Shown here: positions 33,696-46,100 of the stretch, in pieces
How positions within the stretch are numbered: the first letter of the stretch is position 1
Layout of the letters: every line of letters starts with the position of its first letter
DNA from: Paraconiothyrium sp. Pb-2020
Lineage: Eukaryota > Ascomycota > Dothideomycetes > Pleosporales > Didymosphaeriaceae
DNA: 64,000 nucleotides
Direction: 5' to 3'
NCBI GenBank assembly: GCA_022419385.1
Contig: JAJUBI010000001.1
Location: 3,906,001-3,970,000, forward strand
Notes under the pieces: model-generated
Database searches by the model: none
Told to the model about the DNA's origin: nothing
The model's input: only the letters and a program-made list of their open reading frames with translations
Made by a program: the position numbers and the translations under genes

Positions 33696-36600
33696 CGATT
33701 TTGCTGTTTGATGCCTTCCTCACTACAAGCAACAGTTCTGCATTGCATCATCGGCGTTAGCATCGGCAGCCGTAAGGCGCCGCGTGTCCCATCCCAGGTG
33801 ACATTCCCGGGCGTACTCACCTTTGGCCATCGAATCGGCCTGATATCCACCATATGAAAAGCATCTCCTATGTCTGTCCATAACTCCACTTACCTTTCGA
33901 CCCGGCCACTCTCCTGTTCTGGTGTGTCTATCTTCCTTCGGGGATTATATTTGCTGCATTTGAGGTGGCCGCCTTCTTGTCCCTTGTTAAACTTCCACAC
34001 TTTGGTCATGATGTGTATGGCTTCATGATCTCCTTCTTTTATCGTCGTCATCCATTCCCGTAATCTGGAAGCCGGTGAGCGACGATGTTGGTTGGGAGCG
34101 ACGTGTGCCGGCGGCTGCTCGCACTCTGCAGTTCCGGATAAAACCTCCCTATCTCTCGACGCAAGTTTCTCTTGTACATTTCAACGTACACACTGGACGA
34201 GCTCTTCTTTTTCTCCCTCTTGCCAATGCCAATAGTCTAGGAGCGATCAATCTTGCCCCTCTGTTTTTTCCTTTGTCTCTGTTGTTTTTCTCCTTGTCCT
34301 TTGCTTGCTTGCTTGCTACACTCACGACGAAACGCTCAACCCAATTGTAACGAACGGATGCGGATTCGATGGCGGTAACGGGGCCTGTCTTTTTTTTCGT
34401 TTCTTTCGGGCGGTCTTTCACGATGTTCATGAGGGTGCGTGGGAAACGTGAATGGCTAATCCGTAATTTTTGTGTTGGCTGGTAGTAATGTGCCGTTTGG
34501 ATGTTGATTCAGTGGGACCGGCGAGGAGGAGGGGAGCAGTGGCTTCTAGAGTGGGAGGTGAGAAGGATGCGGTTGTAGTTGGGTCCTGCTGAATCGGTAT
34601 CTAGACGGATTAGCTAGTCATGACGAATTGAGAGATTTTATAAGAACGGGCCGAGTGCTTGCGTGAGCTGAAATGGTGGCTGGTGTGAGACGGTCGTGAT
34701 ACTTGCGTATGCAGGGCATTACGTCGATGTAAGAGTGACCGCAGGCGGGCCTGAGCCGTCTGCTGCTCTAACCTCGTTGATCCTTTGGACTCGGGCGAGC
34801 AGAGCGCCACGCTACTTTCCACCTGCGACTTTCTTTTCGAAAGAGCCTTTTTCTCACTCAATCCCCCCAGTGCATCGCTTGTCAATTTCTTCCACCCCTC
34901 TCCAAGATCAAAATTCAAGAACCCACCCGGTCCCCAACCACGCTGCAAAACAGCGTCGAAAAATCTCGCCGTGTTCCACCCGCAGCGGAGACGGTCGCGT
35001 GTGCTGGATGGAGACCGGGGACTTGGGCATCCGAAGGCGGCTAGCGGCATCCACTTTATAGTGCTTTTCTGACCGCATGGCGCCGCATCATGTGCTCGCG
35101 CGGTACCGTGGTTTACGTGTCGTAAAGTGTATCTTCTCGCTGGGTTTCTGCGTTTCGAGCGGGCTGGCGGGGCCGGGCCGGTGAGCCAGATTTTGCTCGA
35201 GAGGGGGACCGTCTGCCGTGCTCGAATCGAAGTAGAATGGATTGGAGGTTGGAAAATGTGGCCGGTGGAAGTGGGCGGGCTGAGGGGGAAGTGCGTCGGA
35301 CGGGCAGGTCAGGTCTGTCAGCTTAGTGAGCGGGCGGGCGGCGGCGGTGCCTGGCGGGCTGCAATGCATGCAGGCGGTGTCTTTGTGCTGCTGTGGTGGG
35401 AGTCGCTGTCCGCTTACGAAGTAGTGCTGGCGGGCGGGTGTGCGGGAAGGTTTGCGCTACCGTATCGATAGTTGCGAGGGGTTGCGCATCTGATGATGAC
35501 CACACGATAGTTGGTCTAGGCATGGGCTCAAACGGGGCGATGTGCGGGTTAGGTTTGGGCCTGGAGATGTTTCATTTGGGTTTGATGCTTGTGGTGAGTC
35601 CGTGAGGCGTGGTTGCGTGGTCGAGGAAGGAGCACCCCGTTTGGAAAATGCGAACAAGAGATGATTATTCTGGTAAAGCAGAGGATGCAGATTTCCGTCT
35701 AAGACTGCGAATCTCCCTTCCTATTCCTTTCGTGTGAATCTTCCACTGCATCTATGTACGCATTCACGGGTATCTGTCAGTCACGCTGGACTCTTCTTAG
35801 CTTACAATTGAGGCACAACCCAAGGTCACGAGACCTACCGAGATATGACATCAATCTTGGTTACTTGCGCGGATAGTTGGGTAAAGACGTTTGTCCGAGC
35901 AAACGCAAATCACCTTGTTCTGTTTGGCGTACAGGAACGGCGGTGTCATCTCTACCAATCATCTCTTACCGCATATCTCTTTATCCGTTGTGTGGAATCT
36001 ATGTCTTTGTCTTCGTCTTCTCTCTGCAACATGTCAATATCTCTTTCCCCAAAGGATGTTTTCTATCACTGTCAAGCCAGTTCGCGTACAATACTCACAC
36101 GCACATATCTGGCATGCCCTTCAGCTCTCTTCTTAACCCCTGTGCTGCCATTCAAGTCCAGGCCCACTTACAATGACTCCCCGCTTCTCGTCCGCCTCAA
36201 CTCTGTCATCGTCAGTGTCGCATTCGTCTACATCTGTCAGACAGTCCTCTGGCTGCGCATGGTGGTGCCGTTTTGGATCTGGTTGTGTGCATGCGGCGGT
36301 GCCAGCTGTGGTACAGTCTCTGCATAGGTCTACAAGAGCAGTCGGAGATCCGCAGTCTTAGCAGTGGTGTTACCTGGTGCCTGAGAGATGCATGTGAAGA
36401 GAAGGATGAGCATGGATGCGAAGAGAAGGAGCTTTGGCGTCGGTGAGCGGAGATGTAGTCTGAGTAAACTTGGGAGCATCGAGTTGATGCAGCGAAAGAG
36501 TCTGGTCAAGGAAGGGTCGACGTGATGAACGCACACCGACGAAAAGCTAACGTTCAGGACGGTCCGGATTGACGCCTGGCAGAAGTTAGCTTGGTCGACT

Positions 36601-37967
36601 GCGAAGTCTTCTCCCTCAAGTCCCGTCTCTCGGACCGAGATCTCAATGAAAAAGACAGGGAGTTGAATCCCCTGGGCGTATGAATTGTCACCGCGAGCGC
36701 CGGAGCGCCGACACGGCGTGGACGCCCAATAAGATACGGATGTTGGATCCGACGAACACTCAAGGCCGAATGTCCGATTTTTTTTGAAGAGTTGGCCCTT
36801 TTGAGCGTAGGATGTTGTCACTGTGCAAGCACAGTACTGACACTCAAGACTGTCGCCTACGGCGGAGGCGAGAGAAACTTGTCGTATGGCTGGCTGGCCA
36901 ACGCTAAGATTTCTCATCGCCAGAGCTGCGGGCACAGAAGGATCGAATCCAACTCTTCCCACCGTTGCTATTGCGCACAAGCTTCGGTGGAGCATGGCTC
37001 GCGCCATACCTCCGGGTGGTTGGGTAAACCACACGGGCGACAGCAAACGACCTACTAAGGAATCCGGAGAAAGCACAGGACGAGCTGGAGCCATGTTGAT
37101 GACTCAGTCGCAATAACTGTATGACGTGGACCTTCACGCATACTCCTCTCGGTCGGTCGTATTGCCACCAGGGTTCAAGCAGACCGGCGAACGCAACTTA
37201 TCGACTGGGACTCTTCACAAGTGTTCCAATTCTTGCCTGGGGCCTTGCGGCCTGTCAGAGACCCCTGAGGAGCGCTCCATGTCTGTAGGCGTCTTCCGTA
37301 CGTGTTGTGGCCGCCGATCACATCGCAAGCTCAGTCCTTACGGCGGTTATCACAACACGCAGGCGGGGTAGTTGAGAGCCCGGATTCGAACCGAGGACTT
37401 TCCATGGTGGCTCCAGGAAAGGCGACCATCCTCTACAACCCTGGAAGTTGTGAAGAAAGCAGAGATCATGACCTGGGACAGTTTAGCTGGGAACGAAACA
37501 AGAACACTCCGAAATCAATCCGACTTACCCATCTCTGCCGCGCGCGGCCACTCAGCAGCCTTTATGCGGCCCAGCAGAACCTTCGTGACGAGAGAAACCT
37601 CCCAAATAATGCACAAAATCAATACCCAATACAGGTGCGCACTGTAGAGGGTGTTGGAGGTGTGGAGAGAAAGGAAGCAGGCGGGGCAGAGGGAATTTTA
37701 TACGACTGAGAGTGTGCACAGACCAATCAAGGAAAGTGTCGGTGCCCCCGCATCCCCAGTGAAGGTGAAGGGCGCGTCTGCCCCAGGCACCTGCTATGAG
37801 CAACTGTTCACATTCACCTACTAACTGAGTAACGGCTCTTGTGCACGCACGCACCATGACCAAGCCTCGTCCGCCACGGTATATAACACGCCCGCCCCAA
37901 CCCTTCACCTCGCCCGTTGCCCTTCCGAAGCGTCCACCACGCCGTCTTCAGCAGTCCTGGGTTCAAA
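33696..37967. other. 4.3-kb gene-poor stretch
   Basis: Long 3' region of the preceding gene, then GC-rich and C/T-rich DNA. Frames at 35845-36327 (+) and 37094-36330 (-, 254 codons) lack recognisable domains. The latter ends in a hydrophobic stretch (KLLLFASMLILLFTCIS), and a small membrane or secreted peptide there cannot be excluded. A TTCGAA-containing motif near 37381-37395 resembles a tRNA T-arm on the minus strand, but no tRNA folds around it. Confidence 0.4.
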
Positions 37968-39219
37968 ATGGACAATGCTCATGAGATACGTATCTCCGCC
38001 GATCTCTTCAAAACTCCTAAGGGTAAGGCCGCATTCAGGTACTTGCAGTGGATGGGCAAAGACCTCAACGTCCAGCCGCCCCGTGACCACGAGATCGACC
38101 CGATAGCAATCTACAACAGCCTTCGTACGCTTATTGATGGAGATAACGAATATCGGGACACCATACGCAAAGCAGAAGATGTCCTCGGGATCTCCAAGAT
38201 TGGGATCACGCTGGAAGGTGAGTGCGGAGACTCAGAGTCTTTCACTGACCTAGCTATTATAGTAGCTGACACTTGGACAGAGATCGGCAAGCTCAACGAG
38301 GAGGACTACCCAGTATTTGACCTGGAGTCTAGGCAAGGTCTGGTCATCGAAGTCCCCAAGAAGACCGTTGACGTCGCAAAAGCAACGCGCCCAGGAGAAA
38401 CAGGTAGAGTTGTTGCTCGCTTGACTCCGCCCGCACTCACTCACATATCACGCAGAGTTTGTTATCGAGGAAGAGCCAGAGACAAAGTCGTGCCCGCCCC
38501 CGACGCCACAGCAGAATGGGAAGTTCACCAAGGAGAGCCTCTCGCAGAACCCGAGCCTAGCAGCAAAAATCAGGTGCAAGCAGCCCACCAGCCGACACGA
38601 CTGTCTTCAAACGCAGTATCACGAGATGGACCCTGGCCGATATGATCCCTGCAATAGGAACATTTGCAACTACGTCCACGATGATCAGCGCGATTATTGT
38701 GACTCGCCCGATTATCAGCGCGCGGTGAATCTAGGAAAACATAAAGATTGGCCACCATGGAACAAGATTCCTTATGGAAAGAAACCAATGCTTGTGATAC
38801 GGAACTCCACAATGGACAAGAGGATTGACGGGTTGAAGCGCAAGCCTACGGAGGCTGGCACGGGCAAGGTTGCCCGCAGTGTCAAGAAGCAGAAGCCGGA
38901 GGAAGACGAGCACGAGGACCTTCTCAACCTCCCTCTCAATGGTAAGCCTTACACTCTCGGCATCCCAAAAAGTGAGTAGCACTGACCTTTTGTGTACGCA
39001 GTATTGCTCGAGCTCTCACCAGAGGACATGCCTATGAAAGTCCGACGTCCGGACGGCCGTATGGTCCTGACCTGGTCCGATAATGCCATTGAGAAGCTGA
39101 AGACGCTCCGGCAGGAGGCTTCTCGTAAAGAGGAGGACACTGCCGACAAGAACGGCGAGACCACTAACGAGGAGGTCGCGGCTGGTGAGGAGGGTACCAC
39201 TGAGAAACGAGGTGCTTGA
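37968..39219 (+). CDS. Uncharacterised protein, three exons, 379 aa
   Basis: Exons 37968-38403, 38456-38941 and 39002-39219 (introns 52 and 60 bp) join in phase to 379 aa. The N-terminal half is compact, with IRISADLFKTPKGKAAFRYL, then alternating helices. The second exon has a Cys-containing segment (CKQPTSRHDC, then YDPCNRNICNYVHDD and DYCDSPDYQRA) that may bind metal. The C-terminal third is basic, then very acidic (KQKPEEDEHEDLLN), with a Glu-rich tail. No known domain was recognised. The start is the first ATG after a likely leader; an in-frame CTG/TTG extension to 37917 is less likely. A nuclear location is plausible from the basic clusters, but this is only inference. Confidence 0.65.
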
Positions 39220-39932
39220 AGCGAGAGCGAGTATGCTCGAATATGGGGGAACAAGTGTATCTACGATCAAGCGTGAAGTTGAACTCGCTTCACGGCCTCA
39301 GAGCTTCATCGAGCACTTTATAGAAGATAGTTTGGATGAGCAGTCTGACTAAATCAAATTTCACGACACGAATAGACCTTGTTAATGCCACCGCATGACG
39401 ACACTGCACAGTATCATGTATCACAGATCACATGACGTTTAATATTGACTATCTATTTGGATCTGAAAAGTCGCTTTTAGATTCGTTCCATAGTCCAAGG
39501 AACCTCCGGAAGACATGTCGCACAAGGCTTTCTCTACGTGATAGCGACATGAGAACAGACAGAATAGCCCAACACTAGCCTGTTCATGTTATCCCAGTCT
39601 ACCGAGTTGCTTAACATGCCAGCTCAACGAGTAACCATGCATTCGTGGCCAGGCGAAAGTTGATGACCAGCAGTGCCAGCTACCGTATTCCACGTCACGA
39701 CTGATGCACGTCTATTCAGAGGCAGAGCAATAACATTGGAGTCTATATAGCATCATGTTTCTGTAGGTCACGACACACCTATCTTGCAGGTGACATTCGC
39801 GCGGGTGCCTAGCTGTGCCCCGTTGCCCCGCTTTTCTTCTGCCTTGCACCGACACAACACTTTACTGCGAGCCACGATGCGCTTGTGCTAACAACACTAC
39901 CATAGGTAGCTTCCACGGGTTCGTTTCCAAGC
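39220..39932. other. Intergenic stretch
   Basis: 3' region of the previous gene and upstream region of the F-box gene. No feature was seen. Confidence 0.4.
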
Positions 39933-41343
39933 ATGGCTTCATTCACATCCCTGCCCGTCGAACTCCAGCAGCAATGTGCGCGATATCTCGACATTGCCAC
40001 TTTCAAGAGTCTTCGCCTTGCTTCGCGGCAGACAGCCCTGAACATTGGCTTTTACCAAGGTTCTTGAAAATGAAGCATTGAGAGCGTCTGTCAAGAGAGT
40101 CATATGCGATGGGCGGGATGGAACATGCCACAGGGAAGACCCAACAGACGACTATTACGAAAGGAGTCCTTGGGCTATAGCCGTAACTAAGTTGACCAAC
40201 TTCCCTGCTGTGAGTGACATCGAGTTCTGGTTTGATGACGAGGTCGAAGCAGATGGATGGTTGGCGTCTGGCAATCTCAAACAAGATGAGAGTTATCGGA
40301 AGTTTTACCAAAGACTACTTTACCATAGTCTCGGAAACGCCGAAAGTGTTGAAGGCCTGACTATCAAGAACGCGCAAGATTCGCTTATTGGCTATACGGG
40401 TGACCTTGTTGGCTATACGGGTGAAGAAGAAGGCTTCATAAAGGCACGCAAGCGACTTAAGAGACTGGCACTACTCATCCAAACAGAAGAGACTGCAGCA
40501 CCAGAGACGGATCATGAACAGCTGGGCTTCCAACAATGTTTCAGCACCGTGTTACTCGCGCACTGGCTAATACCTACCCAGTCTCAGCTCACAAGCCTTA
40601 CGATATACTGTGATTACCCATGGAACCCAGATCCATTCTGTGACTTGAGCGACCTTCATTTTCCGCATCTCAATGAACTAGCTCTTGGAAACTGGCCAAT
40701 TGCCTTCGACTGGCAAATCGATTGGATCACTTCACATAGCGAGACGCTGAAAAAGCTCTCCTTAACTGGCTGTCCAATCGTATATCTAGTCTTGGGTGGC
40801 GACTTCTCCTTCGACTGGCCTACAACGGACTCAGTTACTGTAAAACCCGGCATTGCACTTTTCGCTACACGCTGGAGCGATGCATTCCCGCTCTTCGAGC
40901 AACGTCTTCCGCACTTAACAAGTCTGAATTTCAAGCCGTCTCGACCTTATAATGCGGTAACACATTTTGACAATAGATTTAATGGGTTTGCACAAATCGA
41001 CGATCTAGGGTATGGCTCGAACCGTTACATTACTTATCAGAGCGGGACAGGACCTAGTCCATATACCCACGATTTGTACGATTTTGAGCCTCTAGAGGGT
41101 TCGAATTTCGAAGTCTACGTGTGGGAAGATGGGTGAGTACTTAGCCATGTTATACTTTTGCGTTTTCTTGGAAACTATAGAGAGTCCGAGGGGAAGATTG
41201 GCATTTTATATTGTATATCTGACGAAATGATCTTTAGGGATGACCGCTTGGAATTCATTCCACCGGAAGAACCACAGGAAGAGCTGGATGGGAAGGCTCT
41301 AAGTCGGCTCCTCGAAACAATTAGAAAAAGAAAGCAGGCCTAG
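39933..41343 (+). pseudogene. F-box-like protein gene with a frameshift
   Basis: The 5' part (39933-40067) encodes a clear F-box-like start: FTSLPVELQQQCARYLDIAT then FKSLRLASRQTALNI. It runs into TGA at 40065. The long downstream frame, open from about 40045 to 41132, continues as typical of fungal F-box/LRR-like proteins (TKVLENEALRASVKRV and later HFPHLNELALGNW, ETLKKLSLTGC). A 48-bp intron (41133-41180) leads to a short last exon. No GT..AG pair in the overlap joins the two parts, so a frame change, probably with loss of some codons, separates the F-box from the rest. A 21-bp direct duplication in the body (about 40388-40424) makes the GYTG motif appear twice. It was an SCF substrate-adaptor candidate and is probably inactive now. 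Confidence 0.65.
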
Positions 41344-42121
41344 CGGACGAAGAACGATTATTTTTGACGAGCACAGATTTTGACAACGCATTGCAAGGCA
41401 AATACAAATATATTCGATACTGCGTCACCATTGAGTACCTAAAAGTATGATTGTGGATGTCTGTACCGTCTGAAATGGAAGAAATAGCGCAAGGGTGCAA
41501 GCCAGTTCTGACAGAGTTTACACATTCGTGGAGCAAGGTTCGATCTGACTTGCATTGATTGTAAGATACCTTGATACGATACTTGAGTTTCAAAGAAAGG
41601 TACTGTTGACATGGTATAGATTTGATCGACACCACGATCCGCTGGGCGTTGAAAGTTCTCCGTGGGTTACTGCCACATGATTGCATTTCTGGCGTATGGT
41701 TCCGTCTGCATGAATTTATAAAGTACCGTAGGTAGCTGAAAGATTTAACTTGATGGACGGCATTGCCTTTCTATCATCGCTGTTGATCCTTGATGACGAT
41801 TCCCAAGGTTCAAAGCACGTCTCCAGCTATCTCGGGTGCAGTCGTTGTCACGACATCGTTTACCCCAATTGCGCCACATCACAATCCCAACAACGGCCAA
41901 CAATCTCGCAACTAGACTCTGCGCTCCACCATAAAAGTTCAATAATACAGAATGGGCCCCGTTATGGCCTGCTGATGATTATGGCAACATCGCTCGGCGT
42001 ATTGCATCACACGGACGCGTGTTCTGTTATTAGCATGAAACGCCGCGACTAGAGCGATCTCGACTGCTGCAATCCCACACAAGCTGCCCAAGCATCCGTC
42101 AAGAATCTTGAGATAGGCGGC
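41344..42121. other. Intergenic stretch
   Basis: No gene recognised. It is the upstream region of the monooxygenase gene. Confidence 0.4.
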
Positions 42122-43312
42122 ATGGCAAAGACTTCTGTGCGCCCTGGCGGACCGCCACTCAAATCCCCTTTGGACTATCCAGACAGCCCCTTGAGTCGCG
42201 CGATCTCAACACAACCGTTACTCCTCGGTGTTTTTCTTAACCTCCAAGACATCCATGTATCTTCGCACCCTACAAGCAACTCTTGGACCTACGATTACAA
42301 CTTGGCATGTGTCCAGGAAGCAGACCGTCAAGGCTTTGAGCTGGCCTTCTCGCGCATGCAGTGGCTACCTAAGGGTGGCTATGATGGAGAAGCCTCTTTG
42401 GATGCGTTTATAGCTCTGGGTGCAATGGCTTCCGCAACGAAGAACATCCATCTCATCTCAACGCTCCACGTACTTTACGGTCCGCTGCATCCATTGCATC
42501 TTGCCAAATGGGGTGCCACTCTCGACCATATCTCCAAAGGGAGATGGGGCATCAACGTGGTCACTGGGCACCGTGCTATCGAGCATGAAATGTTCGGAGG
42601 TGGAAGGATCGAGCACGATCAACGGTATGCAAGATCGGGCGAACTTTTCGACGTCTTGAACTCGCTCTGGGCAGAAGACGAGAACCTGAGCTACGACGCC
42701 AACGAAACGGGAAAGGGGAATTCATGGAGGCTCAAAGATGCATTCATAACGCCTAAGCCGCTCTACGGGCGGCCTGTCCTTGTTAATGCCACTGGCTCAC
42801 CAGCTGGTATTGACTTCGCGTCCAGCTACTCTGACATTGTTTTCATCACATCGCCAGGTGGAGCCCACATAGACAGCGCATTAGAGACTTTACCCACGCA
42901 CATTGCGACGATTAAGGAAGCTGCGAAGCAAAAAGGTAGAGAGATCAAAACGCTCATCAACCCCATAGTCGTCAGTAAAGATACACCAGAAGAAGCAGAG
43001 GCGTACGCACAAGCTATCTGGGATGGGAAGCCGAAGCAAGAAGGATCCAAGTCGTTTGGCGGGAACAAGCACTACGACAGCGATGCGCAGGCATGGAAAG
43101 GGAGACAAGATACGAGGCATAAACAAGGGCTGAACATAGGGGGGAACATTGAAATTATTGGCAGCCCTGAACAAGTGGCTGATCAGATCGAGGCATTGCA
43201 TAAGATCGGTATTGATGGAGTGCAGTTGTGTTTCTACGACTTTCTGCCGGACCTGCAGTACTTTGGAGAGAAGATTCTTCCCTTACTGAAAGCAAGAGGA
43301 TTGCGAGTTTGA
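42122..43312 (+). CDS. NtaA/SnaA/SoxA-type flavin-dependent monooxygenase
   Basis: An intronless 396-aa protein of the bacterial-luciferase-like superfamily. Recognisable points are an N-terminal beta strand with PLLLGVFLN, FELAFSRMQW, the central STLHVLYGPLHPLHLAKW strand-helix, DHISKGRWGINVVTG (FMN phosphate region), RYARSGELFDVLNSLW, and VLVNATGSPAG. These fit the NtaA/SnaA/DszA group, which uses reduced FMN and oxygen to cleave C-N or C-S bonds in compounds such as nitrilotriacetate or sulfones. The substrate here is unknown. An FMN reductase would be needed and is not seen nearby. The lack of introns and bacterial-style family suggest old transfer from bacteria. An ACS-family carrier follows 616 bp downstream on the same strand. 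Confidence 0.88.
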   Translation: MAKTSVRPGGPPLKSPLDYPDSPLSRAISTQPLLLGVFLNLQDIHVSSHPTSNSWTYDYNLACVQEADRQGFELAFSRMQWLPKGGYDGEASLDAFIALGAMASATKNIHLISTLHVLYGPLHPLHLAKWGATLDHISKGRWGINVVTGHRAIEHEMFGGGRIEHDQRYARSGELFDVLNSLWAEDENLSYDANETGKGNSWRLKDAFITPKPLYGRPVLVNATGSPAGIDFASSYSDIVFITSPGGAHIDSALETLPTHIATIKEAAKQKGREIKTLINPIVVSKDTPEEAEAYAQAIWDGKPKQEGSKSFGGNKHYDSDAQAWKGRQDTRHKQGLNIGGNIEIIGSPEQVADQIEALHKIGIDGVQLCFYDFLPDLQYFGEKILPLLKARGLRV

Positions 43313-43928
43313 TATTGGACCACCTCAAGTTACGAAATTGAAGAATCTGAGAAGGCAATATCTTTTCGCAAGCCATATCGTTCAATTCATGGCCGTCCCA
43401 CTGTGATCGGAGATAAGATGCGGCACTACATGTGCGCACGTATGCTGTGCACATGGAGAGACTTGACAAACGCAGGAACCCCTGGTAACTCAACGTCAAA
43501 CTCATGATCCACCGACCATGTCCACGTCCTGAGTCATTAGGAGTCCTCGACACGAGGACTACCCGTAGTGGTGCCGTGGTGCCAGATTCTCCGATGCACG
43601 CCTCCCACAAGGGCCACTTTGAGTACCCTTGGATAGCCCGGTATTGACGATACGCGTCGTTGCGTGCTCGTGGACATGCGCGATAAGGCCAGGATGAGCA
43701 TATGGTAGAGCACATCAACTGGTCTAGAATGGTGCCATGCAGATGGCCTGGTCTTTAGCGAATGTCGTCATCCTAGAACTGCAACGATGTACCGAGAACG
43801 ACAAGGGTAATGTTTTCATGAGTGTTACAAAAGATCAAGTTTTCCGCCATGTCGGGACATAGGGCCGCCTTTTTCTTCATCTTGGTCATTTGGTATTCAA
43901 GCTCAGGATTAACTAGTCGATACTGAGG
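43313..43928. other. Spacer between monooxygenase and transporter
   Basis: No gene recognised. It probably contains the transporter promoter. Confidence 0.4.
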
Positions 43929-45631
43929 ATGGCATCTCATTCAGGCGTGCCCCGCGAGAAGTGGTGGAAGATCCAATGGTTCTCCGACGACGATACTCCC
44001 GAGGAAAAGAAATTTGTTACGAAACTCGACCTCATCCTCATCCCATATCTCTTCGTCACATACTGGGTCAAGAATCTGGATCAAAATAATCTTAGTAGGT
44101 CTCCACGCTATTCAAGTGTTGCATGTTGGAAAGCAACAATCTGACTTTCGCAGACAATGCTTATGTGGGAGGAATGAAGGAAGAGCTTGGATTCTACGGG
44201 AATGAACTCATCCGACTCCAGACAATGTACATTATAGGCGCAGTACTTGGACAGATACCCTTCCTGTTCGTCTTCACGTATTGGCCGATGTACTGGGTTA
44301 TTCCTGGAATGGATGTTTGCTGGGGTGTTGCTACTCTGCTGCAATACAGAGCCAATTCGTTCGCGGAAATGGCTGCTTACCGATTTCTGGTCGGATGGTT
44401 CGAGGCGGCATACTTCCCGGCTGTCCATTACATTCTCGGTGAGCGAAAGCTTTGCTGTCTCTTTGAGTGCAACCACTGATACAGTTCAGGTTCCTGGTAC
44501 CGCGGACACGAGATCAGTCGTCGAGGAGGCATATGGTACACAGGATTGCCTCTCGGAACCCTTACTGCCGGGCTTGTGCAGGCCGGTGCAACACGGAGAC
44601 TTGATGGAGTTCACGGTCTCTCTGGCTGGAGGTATGTGTTGCTATTTTTCGCCATGCTACACTCAGAATGACCCTGACGCTCTTTTGTAGATGGATGTAC
44701 ATCATCTGCGCCATAGTTACCATCCCCGTTGGTCTTGTCGGATACTTCATTCTTCCAGGCACTATCGACAAGCCAAACAAGTGGGTGCTAAACGACAACG
44801 ATCGCCATGTCGCACGGCAACGCTTAGACAAGAAAGGCCACAAGGTGCAGGGAAAGCTGAAGGTTCGCCACATTAAACAGATCATGTCCAGCAAGCACTT
44901 TTGGATCGTTGTGTTGGTCGATGTACTCTTTTGGAATGCGGGTATCAACTCGGGCGCCTTTCTCCTGTGGTTGAAGAGTCTGAAGAAATATGACTCTGCG
45001 ACCGTCAACGAGTACGGCACGATTCCGCCTGCCATGGGTATTTTTTTCACGTTATTCGCCAACTTCTCGTCGGATCTACTGTGGGGTCCGGTTTGGGCAA
45101 TCACCTTTGCCAGTGGGATGAATACTTTGACGAATCTAATATTGGTAAGCTATTGCGGTCCGGACACTTCATTGGAAACTGACAGTTGCGTAGCTCATTT
45201 GGAACGTGCCGGATCCCGCTAAATGGTTCGCGTACTGCAACTACGGCTGGTCGTATGCCCTCTCGAGCGTCCTTCACGGCTGGGTCAACAACATACTGCG
45301 CGACTCTCCCGAGATACGATCATTCACGTTAGTCTTTATCAATATTATCGCGCAATCCTCGACTGCTTGGACAGGTATTCTAGCATATCCGACGGTTGAG
45401 GCACCCCGGTTCTTGAACGGTTATAGCTTCTCGTTCTCCATGTCGACATCCCTGATCATTGGCGCACATCTGCTAAATCTCTACTTGAAAAAGAGGAGAG
45501 ATCCTAACGCGGTTCACTCCACGCCCACGCCTGATGTTGAAGAGACTGATAGTGCATCTTCGCAAGGGCAGCTTGAAGATGCTGATCAGTCCAAGAGTGC
45601 GCATAATACACAGATCAAGGCAATCTCTTAG
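43929..45631 (+). CDS. MFS transporter, anion:cation symporter (allantoate permease-like)
   Basis: Five exons (43929-44094, 44154-44438, 44490-44631, 44691-45144, 45194-45631) with 49-59 bp introns join to 494 aa. The order of motifs is that of the fungal ACS/Dal5-Tna1 group: a short acidic N-terminus (SDDDTPEEKKFVTKLD), YLFVTYWVKNLDQNN, NAYVGGMKEELGFYGN, RFLVGWFEAAYFPAVHYILG, SWYRGHEISRRGGIWY, and GWRWMYIICAIVTIPVGL. About twelve membrane segments are expected, with the N- and C-termini in the cytosol. Members import organic anions such as nicotinate, allantoate, pantothenate or sulfonates. Its neighbour is an oxidative C-N/C-S-cleaving monooxygenase, which would fit uptake of a nitrogen or sulfur compound; this is inference. 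Confidence 0.92.
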
Positions 45632-46100
45632 CAAGACCTGTCATCACAAAACTTTTGAAGGCATGGGAATGCAAAGGGCGCAAATTGGAACGAAATGTAT
45701 GATCGTGTCTGAAGTAGATTCCATCTGTTTGTTGATGCATAGCGGGCTTATAGTTTCGTAGTGAATTAGCACCGCAGTGTTTGCAGCCCTCGAGTTCAGC
45801 AGTGATATGTTCATATGTATCGCAAGGAACAGTAGCGCATCATGCGAGCGACTGGCTTGGTCGGCTACCGGAGCCGATTGAACGCGACTTATCGCCTTTG
45901 TTCGGGACATCAGATGCTCTCGATATCTCCTTTGGAGCATCATAGCCAAGCTTGTGATTGCGCCCGTATATCGTGCTTTTCATCCGTACCAGGCACAAGC
46001 GGTGAGGGAAGCACATGCCCGTCAGTTCGGGTCTAAGCATATTCTGATAGGCAGTGTCCCGATATGGCGATTTCGCCACAGAAAAATAAACCGCATCTCG
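45632..46100. other. Convergent intergenic region
   Basis: 3' ends of the transporter (plus) and the F-box-like gene (minus). No feature was seen. Confidence 0.4.

Noticed and set aside
35845..36327. 160-codon plus-strand frame
   Set aside because: Low-complexity, overlapping alternative frames of similar length, and no family features.
37365..37460. tRNA-like T-arm (GGTTCGAATCC) on the minus strand
   Set aside because: The T-stem pairs, but no matching acceptor stem, D-arm or normal anticodon loop could be formed within the expected distance.
38972..39001. 30-bp intron before the last exon of the 379-aa gene
   Set aside because: A 60-bp intron from 38942 with a better donor and the same phase is more plausible.
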